Assembly (NCBI GenBank): GCA_013407085.1 | Contig: JACCGJ010020296.1 | Location: 1 to 64,000, forward strand | Source of the DNA: Atriophallophorus winterbourni | Taxonomy: Eukaryota > Platyhelminthes > Trematoda > Plagiorchiida > Microphallidae | Length of the DNA: 64,000 bases | Direction of reading: 5' to 3' | Notes under the pieces: model-generated | Seen by the model: the letters and a program-made list of their open reading frames with translations, nothing else | Database searches by the model: none | What the model was told of the DNA's origin: nothing | Shown: positions 45,416 through 56,059 of the stretch, piece by piece | Layout: every line of letters begins with the position of its first letter | How positions within the stretch are numbered: the first letter of the stretch is position 1 | Program-made: the position numbers and the translations under genes

Positions 45416-48400
45416 TTATGATCCGCGTGCTTCGGAAAGTTCTGAAACAAATTCAACATAATCCGCGAATAAAAAGCGAGCCGTTGAACAACCAAATAAT
45501 CCCAAAACAGATAATGCTTTGAAGAAACGAAATAGCATTTCCATCAAGCGTAAGGCACACTCTTTGAGTGTCAATTGTACTGACGTTCCTGAGCCTGAAT
45601 GCACTCTCTTAAAAGACCGTCAATGGCACGATGCGGAAAAATGGAAGGAACTGTGTGAACGTATGAAACTTGGAACTGTAGTGCCGTTAGCATTGACTCG
45701 TTTAACTAGACGGCGTGTTTCACCTCATGAGGATAAACCCAGACTGTTGAGGGTTAACTTAGAAAATGAGCGTGACCTGGGAAACTACTACTAAATTCTT
45801 ACCTACTTGGGTCTAACAATTCACTAAATATTCGTATTCATGCTGATATTCCACGGTCCGAAAGGAGGAACAATACATTCGACAAAAGAAAGTCATCTAA
45901 TCGCAATCTCATCATCCTGGGAGTTCTAGAACTGGCAGGCAATCCGGAGGCTAACGAGCGAGCTGAACATGACTACAGGCAATGGAGTTTTCTGGCTGAT
46001 AGCATTTTCATCGAAAAGGCCATTGTCGTGGATAGTTTCACACTGCCTTCCCCAGCAAACTACAAAGGTAATGCGTCACGCCCGCTAAAAATAAACTTCC
46101 TGATGAGTACCATGGTTGATAATGTAGGTTCCAACTGGAAATGCTGGAAACACAAAATCCCAAAATCTGTAAGCCTTAGCGATCACATGAACACTGATAT
46201 AAATGCAGCCCATTCTGCATTATATACTGTCAGGATTGATGAAGCCCTATCAACTGAACCAAGAAAAGAATCTTCAGCTGGGACACAAAATCAGCAATCG
46301 AACGCAAAACCACCCTAAGTGACTCCCGAGAGTAAACTGAAGCCAGATAAAGAAATCTTTTTTGGCCAAAAGAGGACTCGATTTGCGCCTCTCAACCTGA
46401 AACGACCGATATGATACTTAACTTTAAAAAAACAGAAAAGTGCCGACTTTTCCGGAGTCGGCGTGACAACGACGGTTGTCTCAGATTATGCCATCACACG
46501 ACACCATCCATTTTTGCTTACCAAAACTGTTCTTGGATGCCTCTGTATCAATGCCCAATGCTTGATTAACAAATTTGCCGAACTTGTCGCTCGGTTTCAG
46601 ACTAAACGACCTTAGCTAATTGCCATTACTGAAAGTTGGCTGAGCCCGAAAATCCACGATTGTGAGTAAGAGATTGCTGGCATGTCACTTCTCCGCCGAG
46701 ACCGTGCGCACGTGGAGGAGGTGTGGCACTCTATTATGATCAGAGACTAAATTGCAAAGAACTGAAGGATTTCGACTTGGTGCTTTAGAACATGCTATGA
46801 TGTTTGTTGACAACGACTACAGGAGATGATTGCACAATCGGCGTAATTTATCGTCCACCAGCAGCCCAGGAAGTGTATAATACGAATCTACTCGACAACC
46901 TACGCTTGGTTGCCCCCATATATCATACCAGAATCTTGATCATGGAAGACTTTAATCTGTTTAACTTGCTGAAGACTAACAAAATTTCTCAGACCTCAAC
47001 TTCTGCCATCTGCCAGCAGCTGTTTGACGAAATTCCTATGTAAAATGACGTTGAAAGCAATACAAGATACAGAGGGAGAGATATGCTTTCAATGCTCTAT
47101 TTGATCTTGACAACTGAAAATGACTCCGTCGAAAGCATTACATACGATTGTCCGCTAGGTTTGAGCGACCATTTGGTCTTAAATTTTGACTACCTATGTC
47201 GAGCAGAGCGAAAAAACGATACAACAAAAATCATGAGAAAGGTATGCCTATCTAAATTATCACGGCCTGAGTTTTATGAACGATTGCTAAATTGAAGCCA
47301 TCGGAGTAAAAGAGCATTGGTCTAGCATTTTGAACAAGCTTAACCGGGAAATCAACTCAAACTCAGCATTCGTACCTAAACAGTGTGGAAATGCATTTGG
47401 ATTTAAAATCCGCAGTCGCACTCGGAAATGGGTTAAAATGCGAAATTTGGTTTTAAGAAACCAGCACCAGTTAATGAACGATACCACATGGGAGACCTTT
47501 CGATAACGTAGAACCCAGGTTATTAAACTTATTGCTGGAGACAAAATACAGTATCGATCTGATATAATGGCTAAAATAAAACGGAATCTAAATTTTCTTT
47601 ACCAGATTGTGAACAAGCCGTGTTCAGCGAAACCAGGAGTTGCGCCCATACGGACGCCCTCTTGAATTACCACAAATGCAGCTGACACCGCGGATGTTCT
47701 CGCGAACTACTACGCCACAGTATTTTGTCCAAATAAAAGCGTGGATATACAACTGCATGAAGACATAACGCATTCTGTATCGTTGTAAAGAATAACCATT
47801 ACCAAAGAAGAGGTTATGGGAACTCTACTATCGTTGAACCCCAAAACCCATGGTTATGATAAAATTACCCCCAATATACTCACGTTTTGTGCACAATTTC
47901 TTTGCGGACTTCTGACACAGTTATTCTGCAAAACGCTGTGTGAAATTGTGATAACGATGAAATGGAAATCGGGTATAATCTCCCCGATTTTCATAGGCAG
48001 GGAGCGTTGAGAGCCTGCAAACTAGAGGCCAGTTACCTTGTTGTCCGCCCTATCCAAGGTGCACGAAAGGATCGTGGCGAACAAACTGAGCAAATACATT
48101 AAGGAAAATGAGCCTTTTTCGGTACCGCTACACGGGTTTAGAAAGGGATACTCCTGACTTACTAACCTTCTCCTTAGCCTTGACGACGGGACTCGAGCAG
48201 TAGATGTTGGGGATACTATCCATGTATGTTACCTCGATATGTCGGAAGCATTTGACCGTGTAAACCACAGTATTCTCTTGCAGAAGCTGGAACGTTGTGG
48301 TATCACTGGCAGACTGTTAGCCTGGTTAGAATATTACCTGACTGATCGGCTTGTTGAGGTCTCTGTGGACGGTGCTCTATCGAAGGCAGTAGCTGTGACA

Positions 48401-48806
48401 AGTGGAGTGCCTCAGGGATCCGTCCTCGGACCAATCCTCTTCGCGATTTATGCTAATGACATACCGGCTCTCATCAAATGCAAGATCGTACTGTTCGCGG
48501 ACGATATAAAAGAGTGGTCGAAGATAAGTAAGTCGGAAGACTGCGAACTGCTCCAGAAGGATCTGGACAACCTCCTGGTTTGGTCCCTAAAAATCCCATA
48601 TTTTCCAATTTCAAAAAGTGTCATATGTGAAAAATTTGAAAATTTGTGGAGTTCCATTATTTTATTGGTACACAGCCTCTCGTGAACTGAAAGACTTGGG
48701 TGTGCTAATAAGCAACACCCTAGTGATGTCGAGACTCTGCAAATCCGTCTATAGCAAAACATCACATATATTGTCTTTCCTAAAGAGAATTTTCAGTAGG
48801 TTCTGA
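45416..48806 (+). mobile_element. Decayed CR1-type LINE (ORF1, endonuclease, RT)
   Basis: ORF1 pieces: 45,519-45,794 (SLSVNCTDVPEPECTLLKDR, LTRLTRRRVSPHEDKPRLLR) and about 45,795-46,318 (NRNLIILGVLELAG). Endonuclease: CINAQCLINKFAEL near 46,550, ITESW, TIGVIYRPPAAQEVYN, LGLSDHLVLNFDYL near 47,160. RT: 47,816-48,010 and 48,239-48,685 with MSEAFDRVNHSILLQKLE, SGVPQGSVLGPILFAIYAND and an intact VLFADDIKEW. At least five stops or shifts. It ends at a TA microsatellite (48,808-48,853). The N-terminal PHD region was not found. Confidence 0.85.
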
Positions 48807-48807
48807 A

Positions 48808-48848
<41 letters not shown>

Positions 48849-48853
48849 TAGTG
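48808..48853. repeat. (TA)n microsatellite at LINE end
   Basis: About 22 units with one interruption, exactly at the truncated 3' end of the preceding LINE. Confidence 0.9.
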
Positions 48854-49580
48854 ATTTCGTAAGAACAACGTGAGACTTGCTCCGACCCAAGAATAAGACT
48901 TGAGGCACACCACATGTAGCATAAACTGGTCTGGATATCGCTCAATCTACTCCAACCCTTCAAACTCCTACAGTGAAGTAATCATGTAATAATGTAAAAG
49001 CAAAATCACAGTCACAGTCTCCCAGCATGTTGATATTTGTAATTCACGGTATATAGGAATTTTGATTATCAACCTGCAGCGTATCCTCATCCTCTCGCTA
49101 CGTACGATTTGTCTCGCTACATAGAATGAATATCATTGAAATCATCCAGTCTCAATTTATCTACCAAAACAGTTTCACCTCAGTCAATCATCTTTTCACT
49201 ACACGTCACACTTTCACCTTTCAGTTTTTGGCGTGAGTTGATAATTAACAGATTCATTTAACACATCTTTTCTGTCGTAAAAACGTAATATTGCGATGGC
49301 TTTATAAAACACCTGCAAGCAGTCAACAAAAATACACTGTGGACGTTGGAATCCGAACTGTGCTTAAAAATTTTACATACGCTTTTCTCTGCTGTCCTCG
49401 TCGCTCATATTTTGTTTGAATTACCTCATTACTGGGAAGGGTATTAGTTGTTCATTTTGAATGATTTCCCAACAATAAGCGAAGTGCAATCCATTCCGCT
49501 GACAGAACGCAGCACGCAGGAAAATTAAATTTCATCAAGACGTCGTTGACCGATATTCAATTCGATTAAATTGAAAGTAT

Positions 49581-49625
49581 AATGTTGCTCACATCCCCCG
49601 CACTTACCCACCAGAACCGGTTTGT
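49581..49625 (-). repeat. Hammerhead-monomer remnant without core
   Basis: The minus strand reads AAACCGGTTCTGGTGGGTAAG followed by monomer-like GGGGGATGTGAGCAACATTA. The CTGANGA core and stem II are deleted. It is the uninterrupted counterpart of 1272-1313. Confidence 0.55.
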
Positions 49626-51261
49626 AACTAGACAGATTAGGATTGGGATCAGTGGAACCAATTTTAATGTTCTGAAAATAATATAGGCTCACATAAACCA
49701 TGGAAAATATTGTGAATGTGCGAGGTTCGTTAAACATGCGTGCAAAACACAATCTTTCGAATGAAGAGCGCAACTCCACCCTCCGGCACAACACAAGAAC
49801 AGGATTCGCCGGAAATATATAGAGCGACAATTACGAACCTTTATAACTTCTGGTTTCATGATTATAGAACGCATAGAGCGAAAAGATCTACGGAAGCATA
49901 CAATGATGGCCAACGTCTTCCGTAGTCACACGATATACAATTCATCAATATCGGTTTATTAAGCCATGAGCGGCGAATGAATCAAACCTAAAACGTAGCA
50001 TATCCTTCGACTTCGGATGAGGTTGCGCATCATTTAACCTTCAGGGGTTGTTCTCGCTCAGACCGTTAACGATCATCATCGTCGGTCTTCTTTGCGCTTT
50101 CTGATTTTGTATCGTAGCGGAGAGTGATTGTCTACATAGCATCCAAAAGTTTGAGGTAAGCAATCATCGCGTCTGAATTTCGCACATCCACAGAATGAAA
50201 TATATTTGGTACATCGTACGACGGTTATGAGCGTATTTTTAAGATGATCTCATTCTTGCATGCAAAGTTCTTACAACTAATTCCCAGCTATTGCATACCC
50301 AATTTAAAAATTAACCTGTTAGCAACATCTATGGCCATCGCTACAAATTGGAAAAACCGCAGACAAGTGAATGTGCCCTGTTATTTTGGTTTGATTCATG
50401 TGTGGCAACTGGTTTTTTTAAATACACAGCTTGACTCATTCACGTCTATAATATTGTATTTATAACTTGACATCGTGATATTACATAGTTAATTGCTTTT
50501 TCAACCTTGATCAAAATACGAAAATAGCACATTTTGGCATAGGATTAGTCATTCTTTCGTTCATTGTGGCTGAACTCGTGAAAAACAAAAAAGATAAAAA
50601 AAGTTACATAATCATTGTGTATACTGATTGAACTTTTGAAAAAATGTTGTTTTTTACCAGAAATTGGCAAGAGGTTGATAACGCAGTTCTTTTTATAGAC
50701 GCAATTTTGTTAAGGACCCACACGGAAAGTCATAACTAATATGAAAGCTACGTGCTGAACAACGATGTCATTTCTAGATGGTTGTAGTTTTATGATGACT
50801 TAGGGGATATTTTGTGTCGCATGGTTTATATGGGGTTGGAATGGATGCAATTTTATGTATAAAGATTTTAGATTTATGCTGGAAAAAATTAAAAACATTC
50901 GGAATACAATAGAATGTTCAGATAAAATTCAAACAAAATATAATTTCGTGAAGTTAAAATAGGAGAGAAACGAAAAGCAAGTTTGAAAGGGAGTGGGGAA
51001 ATGTAGGTGTGAAATGAATGTTTGTATAAAAAAATTCCAATTGTGTCAATGGGGAACAATAAGGGTTTTAAATATGTGGGGTGAACACGGTATTACTCAA
51101 TATGAAATTGTAACGTTTTTTAGGGAATTTAATTGAGTGAGAATACAATTTCTGGGTGTAAACTTTTCCACAATAAGCATACACGGACTGAATAAAAGAA
51201 CTGACGAAATTGTTGTCGAAAGTGTGATGTTGAATTGGTCAGATTAGGACTGCGTTTTCTA

Positions 51262-52765
51262 AGATGTTCTAGCAGAGCTTTGTACTAGAAACTTGGAAAA
51301 TTGCCCTGATTAGTCCGATCTACAAGGGTGGTAAAAGAAATGATGCTTTAAACTATCGCCCGATAGCATTATTACCAGTGCTATCCAAAGTAATGGAGTC
51401 CATAATAGCTGATGCCTTACGGAATCACTTTGAGATTAATAATTTAATCTCCGAGGCACAGCATGGATTCAGGAAAAAAACGATCCTGTCTGACAAACTT
51501 GCTATTAGCAAAAGAATCTTGGTCTGAGCTACTGGATGCCGGCAACTCCGTGGACGTAATTTATATCGATTTCTCAAAAGCCTTCGATCGTGTGAATCAC
51601 GAAATACTTTCGTCGAAACTACTCACCTACGGAGTACAGGGTAAACTCCATGCATGGGTTGAAGAATGGTTGATATCTCTTGAGATGTACGTGAGAGTCA
51701 AAAACGAACTCTCCGAGTCGATTAAAGTTGCCCGTGGTGTCCCACAAGGATCAGTCCTCGGACCGCTTTTGTTTTTAATATATATAAACGACTTGCCTAC
51801 TGAATTACAGTCGTCCGTGCTTATTTTCGCTGATGACGCAAAGCTTTGGCGCAAGATAGACTCCACAGACGACACACAGAACCTGCAACGGAATCTCGAT
51901 ATGATTCACACTTGGTCCATAGACAACGAAATGCCCCTGAATGCTTCGAAATGCAGCCTATTGTCTCTCAACAGCAAGTCGAGCAAAGAATATTATCTTG
52001 GTCGCACTGTTATTACACCCGCCTCCTCCGAAAAAGATTTAGGTGTGATTATCCAATCAGACTTAGGAAACTCAATGCAATGTCGACTGGCTGCCTGCAA
52101 AGCTGAAAACAACTTGGGCCTCCTTAAAAGAGTCCTAGGTTCGTTTGACCCCAATATTGCCTGCAAATTGATATCAACGTACATCCGTCCTCATGTTGAA
52201 TATGCTATACCGGCATGGGATCCTTGGTTGAAAAAAGATATTCTGCTATTAGAAACTCCACAGCGCAGAGCGACAAAACTCGTCCTGGGACTATCAAATT
52301 ATCCATACGAAACGCGACTTAAATTATTGAATTTGCATTCCGCTGAATACAGACGGAAACGAGGAGCACTTATATTCATTTGGACAGTGCTTAATCAAAC
52401 AAATCATCCTTGCGGTCATTTGTTTCATCTTTCCCATAACACACATCTGCGAGGTCACCAATCGAAACTTTACCAGCAGCATAGCAGGTTGAACTGCAGC
52501 AAATAGGCATTTTCCGTTCGCAATGTGCAACTGTGGAACAGTTTACCTACTCATGTGGTACAATCTGGAACCGTTGAAGTTTTCAAGAAATCACTAGATA
52601 TCCACATGGACAAGTGTTTTTTTATGTTTGACAATAATCTAACAATATTTTGATATTTTTTTACAATTCGACCCGATGTACATTTTTGTGGGGCTTGTAA
52701 AGCATAGCTTTTTACCTGCATATAATCTATGAATAATCTATGAATAATCTATGAATAAATTTAAA
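51262..52765 (+). mobile_element. 5'-truncated family 1 CR1-type LINE (RT to 3' tail)
   Basis: Near-identical to 37,540-39,005. An RT frame 51,463-52,506 with YIDFSKAFDRVNHE, GVPQGSVLGPLLFLIYIND and LIFADDAKLW is open over 347 codons. Just upstream one extra A in the run after GGATTCAGG (51,474-51,480; seven A against six in the 34-kb copy) shifts the frame. A stop at 52,504-52,506 precedes the last block. The 3' end carries about three CTATGAATAAT units (52,727-52,760), the family tail. Confidence 0.9.
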
Positions 52766-53601
52766 GAGGTGCCCGTATAGGTTTGGACGCGAATAATTAA
52801 ATTGAACTTGGAAAATGTTTTTGCTTTGCAGAGCAAACCGCAAGCTGGAGGAAAATGCGAATATTTTAGCCGATCAAAGTACTTATGCGCATTTTATTTA
52901 AAACAGGCACAGCAAAAGCATCAGTGACACGATAGAAATGTGCTCAAACTGTGTGTTGAGAACATATTTGGAGATGGTCGAGTCATTCAAAATTGAACAT
53001 TATTAAATGTTGCCTTAAATGTTTGCGCTTGAAGTGATCCTTGATTCTCAATTGATAACCAACATAAGTCAGAATGCAATCTTCCAATAACTATCTAACC
53101 TAGTCTTATACGGATCAAAAGGTCGTGAACCAAATCACAATAACAACAGCTTAGTTTAGGTTTCACAAGGGCTAATTTTGTAAGTTCATAACTCAGAACT
53201 CAGAAAATTTTATGCTAGAAAAAGCAGTAGGCTTAACCATAACCAACAGCTTATGAAGATGGATTTCATGGCGACGCCAAAATCCACTGAGGCTTAAGAA
53301 AGAAAATTGTCATAAACAATGAAATGAAGGGACTGAGATAAGATTCGAGTGCCTAGAATAGTGCTAGTCGTGCGAAACAGAGCAATTCAGCGGCGGTAGA
53401 AAACGGATTCGGACGCTAGATCTCAAAAGCATCAATGGTAGAATTACAATGCCCAACAAAGTTATGTTTGTATGAAACTGTTATATAGTGATCGAAAAAC
53501 GAACCACGATGTTCAGACGCAGAATCACAAAGTGATTTTTGGTCAAAGCATTCAAGGCGCTTATGAATGACCAAAGTAATGTGTTGCTCACATCCCCATC
53601 C

Positions 53602-53657
53602 CTTACACACCACTACAGGTTTCTAGCTGTTTGTCGTCGTTAGATGGATACAGTAAG
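53602..53657 (-). ncRNA. Degenerate hammerhead of the inverted monomer
   Basis: Same layout as its neighbours, but the core reads CTAACGA (an invariant G is A) and CCTGTA replaces CCGGTA. Probably inactive. Confidence 0.7.
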
Positions 53658-53909
53658 ATCAGGTTCAGTGAGCCTTGAAACAGTGGTTAAGTGGTAAACA
53701 AAGTTATGCTAGTAGTCTGTAAGGAATGGGGATTTGAGCAAAACATTACTTTCGTCATTCATAAGCGCCTTAAGTGCTTTTGCCAATAATTACATTGTGA
53801 TTCTGTGTCTGAACATGGTGGTTCGTTGTAGGAAACTTATATAGCAGTGGCATACAAGGATAACATTGTTTACCACTTTGCCACTGTTTCAAGGCTCACT
53901 GAACCTTAT

Positions 53910-53965
53910 CTTACTGTCTCCACCTGACGATGGCAAACAGCCAGAAACCGGTAGTGGTGTGTAAG
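53910..53965 (+). ncRNA. Type I hammerhead ribozyme, intact core (monomer 1)
   Basis: Stem I: CTTAC/GTAAG outside and CCAC/GTGG next to the core, with an internal loop between. Core CTGACGA (53,924-53,930; position 7 is free), stem II TGGC/GCCA with loop AAACA, GAAA (53,944-53,947), stem III ACC/GGT, cleavage triplet GTA with the cut after 53,953. All invariant bases are present and stem II is fully paired, making this the best candidate for activity. Confidence 0.85.
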
Positions 53966-54151
53966 GGATGGGGATGTGAGCAACACATTACTTTGGTCAT
54001 CCATAAGTGCCTCGAGTGCTTTGACCAAGAATCACTTTGTGATTCTGTGTCTGAACATCGTGGTTCGTTGTACGAACCCTATATAATTATGGCGTACAAG
54101 CATAACTTTGTTTACCACATTAACACTGTTTCGAGGCTCACTGTACCTGAT

Positions 54152-54207
54152 CTTACTTTCTCCACCTGACGACGGCAAACAGCCAGAAACCGGTAGTGGT
54201 GTCTAAG
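54152..54207 (+). ncRNA. Type I hammerhead ribozyme (monomer 2)
   Basis: Core CTGACGA (54,166-54,172) and GAAA intact, triplet GTA, stem I CCAC/GTGG. The first stem II pair is C-A and the outer stem I strand is CTAAG rather than GTAAG, so slightly weaker than monomer 1. Confidence 0.8.
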
Positions 54208-54394
54208 GGATGGGGATGTGAGCAACACATTACTTTGGTGATCCATAAGCGCCTCGAGTGCTTTGACCAAGAATCACTTTGTGATTCTGTGTCTGAACAT
54301 CGTGGTTCGTTGTACGAACCCGATATAACAGTTGGCATACAAGTATAATCTTGTTTACCTTTAATCCACTGTTTCAAGGCTCACTGAACCTGAT

Positions 54395-54450
54395 CTTACT
54401 GTCTCCACCTGACGACGGCAAACAGCCAGAAACCGGTAATGGTGTGTAAG
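54395..54450 (+). ncRNA. Type I hammerhead ribozyme (monomer 3)
   Basis: Core and GTA triplet intact. The base after the cut is A (CCGGTA|ATGG), mismatching the first stem I pair, and stem II starts with a C-A mismatch. Confidence 0.75.
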
Positions 54451-54636
54451 GATGGGGATGTGAGCAACACATTACTTTGGTCATCCACAAGCGCCTTGAG
54501 TGCTTTGACCAAGAATCACTTTGTGATTCTGTGTCTGAACATCGTGGTTCGTTGTACGAACCCTATATAACAGTTGGCATACAATTATAACCTTGTTTAC
54601 CTTTAATTCACTGATTCAAGGCTTACTGAACCTGAT

Positions 54637-54693
54637 CTTACTGTCTTCACCCGACGACGGCAAACAGCCAGAAACCGGTAGTGGTGTGTAAAG
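54637..54693 (+). ncRNA. Damaged hammerhead (monomer 4)
   Basis: The core reads CCGACGA, so the conserved U of CUGANGA is C. The remaining elements are intact. Confidence 0.75.
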
Positions 54694-54795
54694 GATGGGG
54701 ATGTGAGCAACACATTACTTTGGTCATCCATAAGCGCCGCGAGTGCCTGACCAAGAATCACTTTGTGATTCCGTGTCTGAACATCGTGAAGTCTA

Positions 54796-55190
54796 CCTGT
54801 TGTGCGGACGTAATTTTTGTTTCTCTGACAATTTTGGTCATAACTTCGTCGCTTCTGCTCGGATTTATAGCATTTAAAGTATTCCGTGTATCACTCGACG
54901 ATACCTATCGGAGTTCATACTTTTCGATTGTGCAAGTTGAATTACGGCAAACTTAGCAGTTTTTACTGGAAATAACATTTTGTTCACGCGAACAAAGTTT
55001 TCCCAACACTATCCTATGAATTTCGATATCGTTGGAAAGATCACAGTGCGATACAGGTTTTGATACCGTATTTCGTTTCCTATCTTCCGTGGTTCACGAG
55101 TTATCGCGGATATTGTTCAATGCCGAAATATCGCCATCGAGCTCTGTCGAACCATTCAATCGACAACACACCCACTATTTAACAGCCAGC
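54796..55190 (+). other. Probable 5' UTR of the next LINE
   Basis: Follows the broken fifth monomer and leads directly into the ORF1 frame at 55,198. No other feature was recognised. Confidence 0.4.
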
Positions 55191-55197
55191 AAGCCAT

Positions 55198-56057
55198 GTG
55201 CAGCCCGCAAACATGTGCGTACGTGTCACTAGATCCACTGCACCGACAAAGAAAAAAATCGATTCAGCTGTGACCGTGAGAAGTACCCATGCGACGGCGA
55301 TTCAGTGTGACCTCTGTATCACGTGTCAAGACCCGGTAAGCGTTGATTCTGTTTCGGTTAAATGCATATTCTGCGGGTTTCACAAACACGTGTCATGTGA
55401 TGTGAATTTGACTGATGATTGCGTGAGACTTGTAAACGATGAGAGATACCCATCCGTTCGTTATGTGTGTGCTAGCTGTAGACATTCCAAGAAAGATGTC
55501 TGCAACAACAGTGAAAAAACTTGACGGTTTGTAAAGGGCCTATCGAAATGGAGAGTAGACTGTCACATCTGGAAAATCAGTTTGCACAAATGAGAAACTC
55601 AATTGAGCTACTGATCAAGCCAACAACGAAGGCTCCAGAACATTCAACCTCACCTTTAAACACCACTAGTACAACTAAATATTCCGAAATATTGCTACAA
55701 GATACCAAAAAGAACGATAGAATCAAGTCAAAACTAAAGCCCTCCTCATAAAGTGTTCTGTTCAAGAAACCAACCTCAAAAAACGTTTAACTCAGCATTA
55801 TCTGTGCCAATGTGCCAGAGGCAACTGAAACACTATTGTCAACTAGACAGCAGCATGACATAGCTAAATGGTCGGAACTGTGCACTAGGATGAGCATAAA
55901 AACCACCACTTCGGTTTCACTGACCCGCTTGACACGTGCTCCCAAAGCGCCGCATCAAGACAAACCGAGACTGTTCAAGGTAGTGTTGCGAAATGAAGAG
56001 GAACTAGAAGATGTACTATTATCGGCATATTTGTTGCAAGATGGTAATTCAAAGTAA
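55198..56057 (+). pseudogene. Family 3 LINE ORF1, first part (PHD-like finger)
   Basis: The frame 55,198-55,524 has CDLCITCQD, VKCIFCGFHKHVSC and YVCASC, the same C4HC3 spacing as ORF1 at 34.7 kb. After TGA-type breaks, frames at 55,521-55,751 and 55,812-56,057 continue with SRLSHLENQFAQMRNSIELL (coiled-coil-like) and VSLTRLTRAPKAPHQDKPRL. Cut by the nested LINE at 56,060. Confidence 0.8.
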
Positions 56058-56059
56058 TT

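Larger units (their letters stand above)
48990..53180 (+). repeat. Duplicated segment, copy C (split by a CR1-type LINE)
   Basis: 48,990-50,360 matches copy A in direct orientation and 50,360-51,262 plus 52,765-53,180 matches copy B inverted. It lacks the 72-codon exon block: the sequence jumps at about 49,975. Intervening parts show no long frame. The LINE at 51,262-52,765 is absent from the matching place in copy B (about 33,900-33,950). Confidence 0.75.
53411..54795. repeat. Retrozyme-like tandem array of 242-bp hammerhead monomers
   Basis: One inverted monomer (53,411-53,710, minus) followed by about four and a half direct monomers (53,711-54,795). The GCCAGAAACC block starts at 53,940, 54,182, 54,425 and 54,667, a period of 242-243. 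Each unit holds a type I hammerhead, the block GGGATGGGGATGTGAGCAAC, a palindromic hairpin (for example 54,028-54,046) and TTCAAGGCTCACTGAACC. No conserved protein is encoded; the frame is not kept because 242 is not a multiple of three. Layout matches metazoan retrozymes, which yield small circular RNAs and depend on other elements' RT. Confidence 0.8.

Noticed and set aside
53930..54169. Open frame of 79 codons across a hammerhead monomer (and similar frames at 53,416, 54,681 and 62,921)
   Set aside because: The 242-bp period is not a multiple of three, the frame is not kept between units, and the sequence is explained by the ribozyme repeat.
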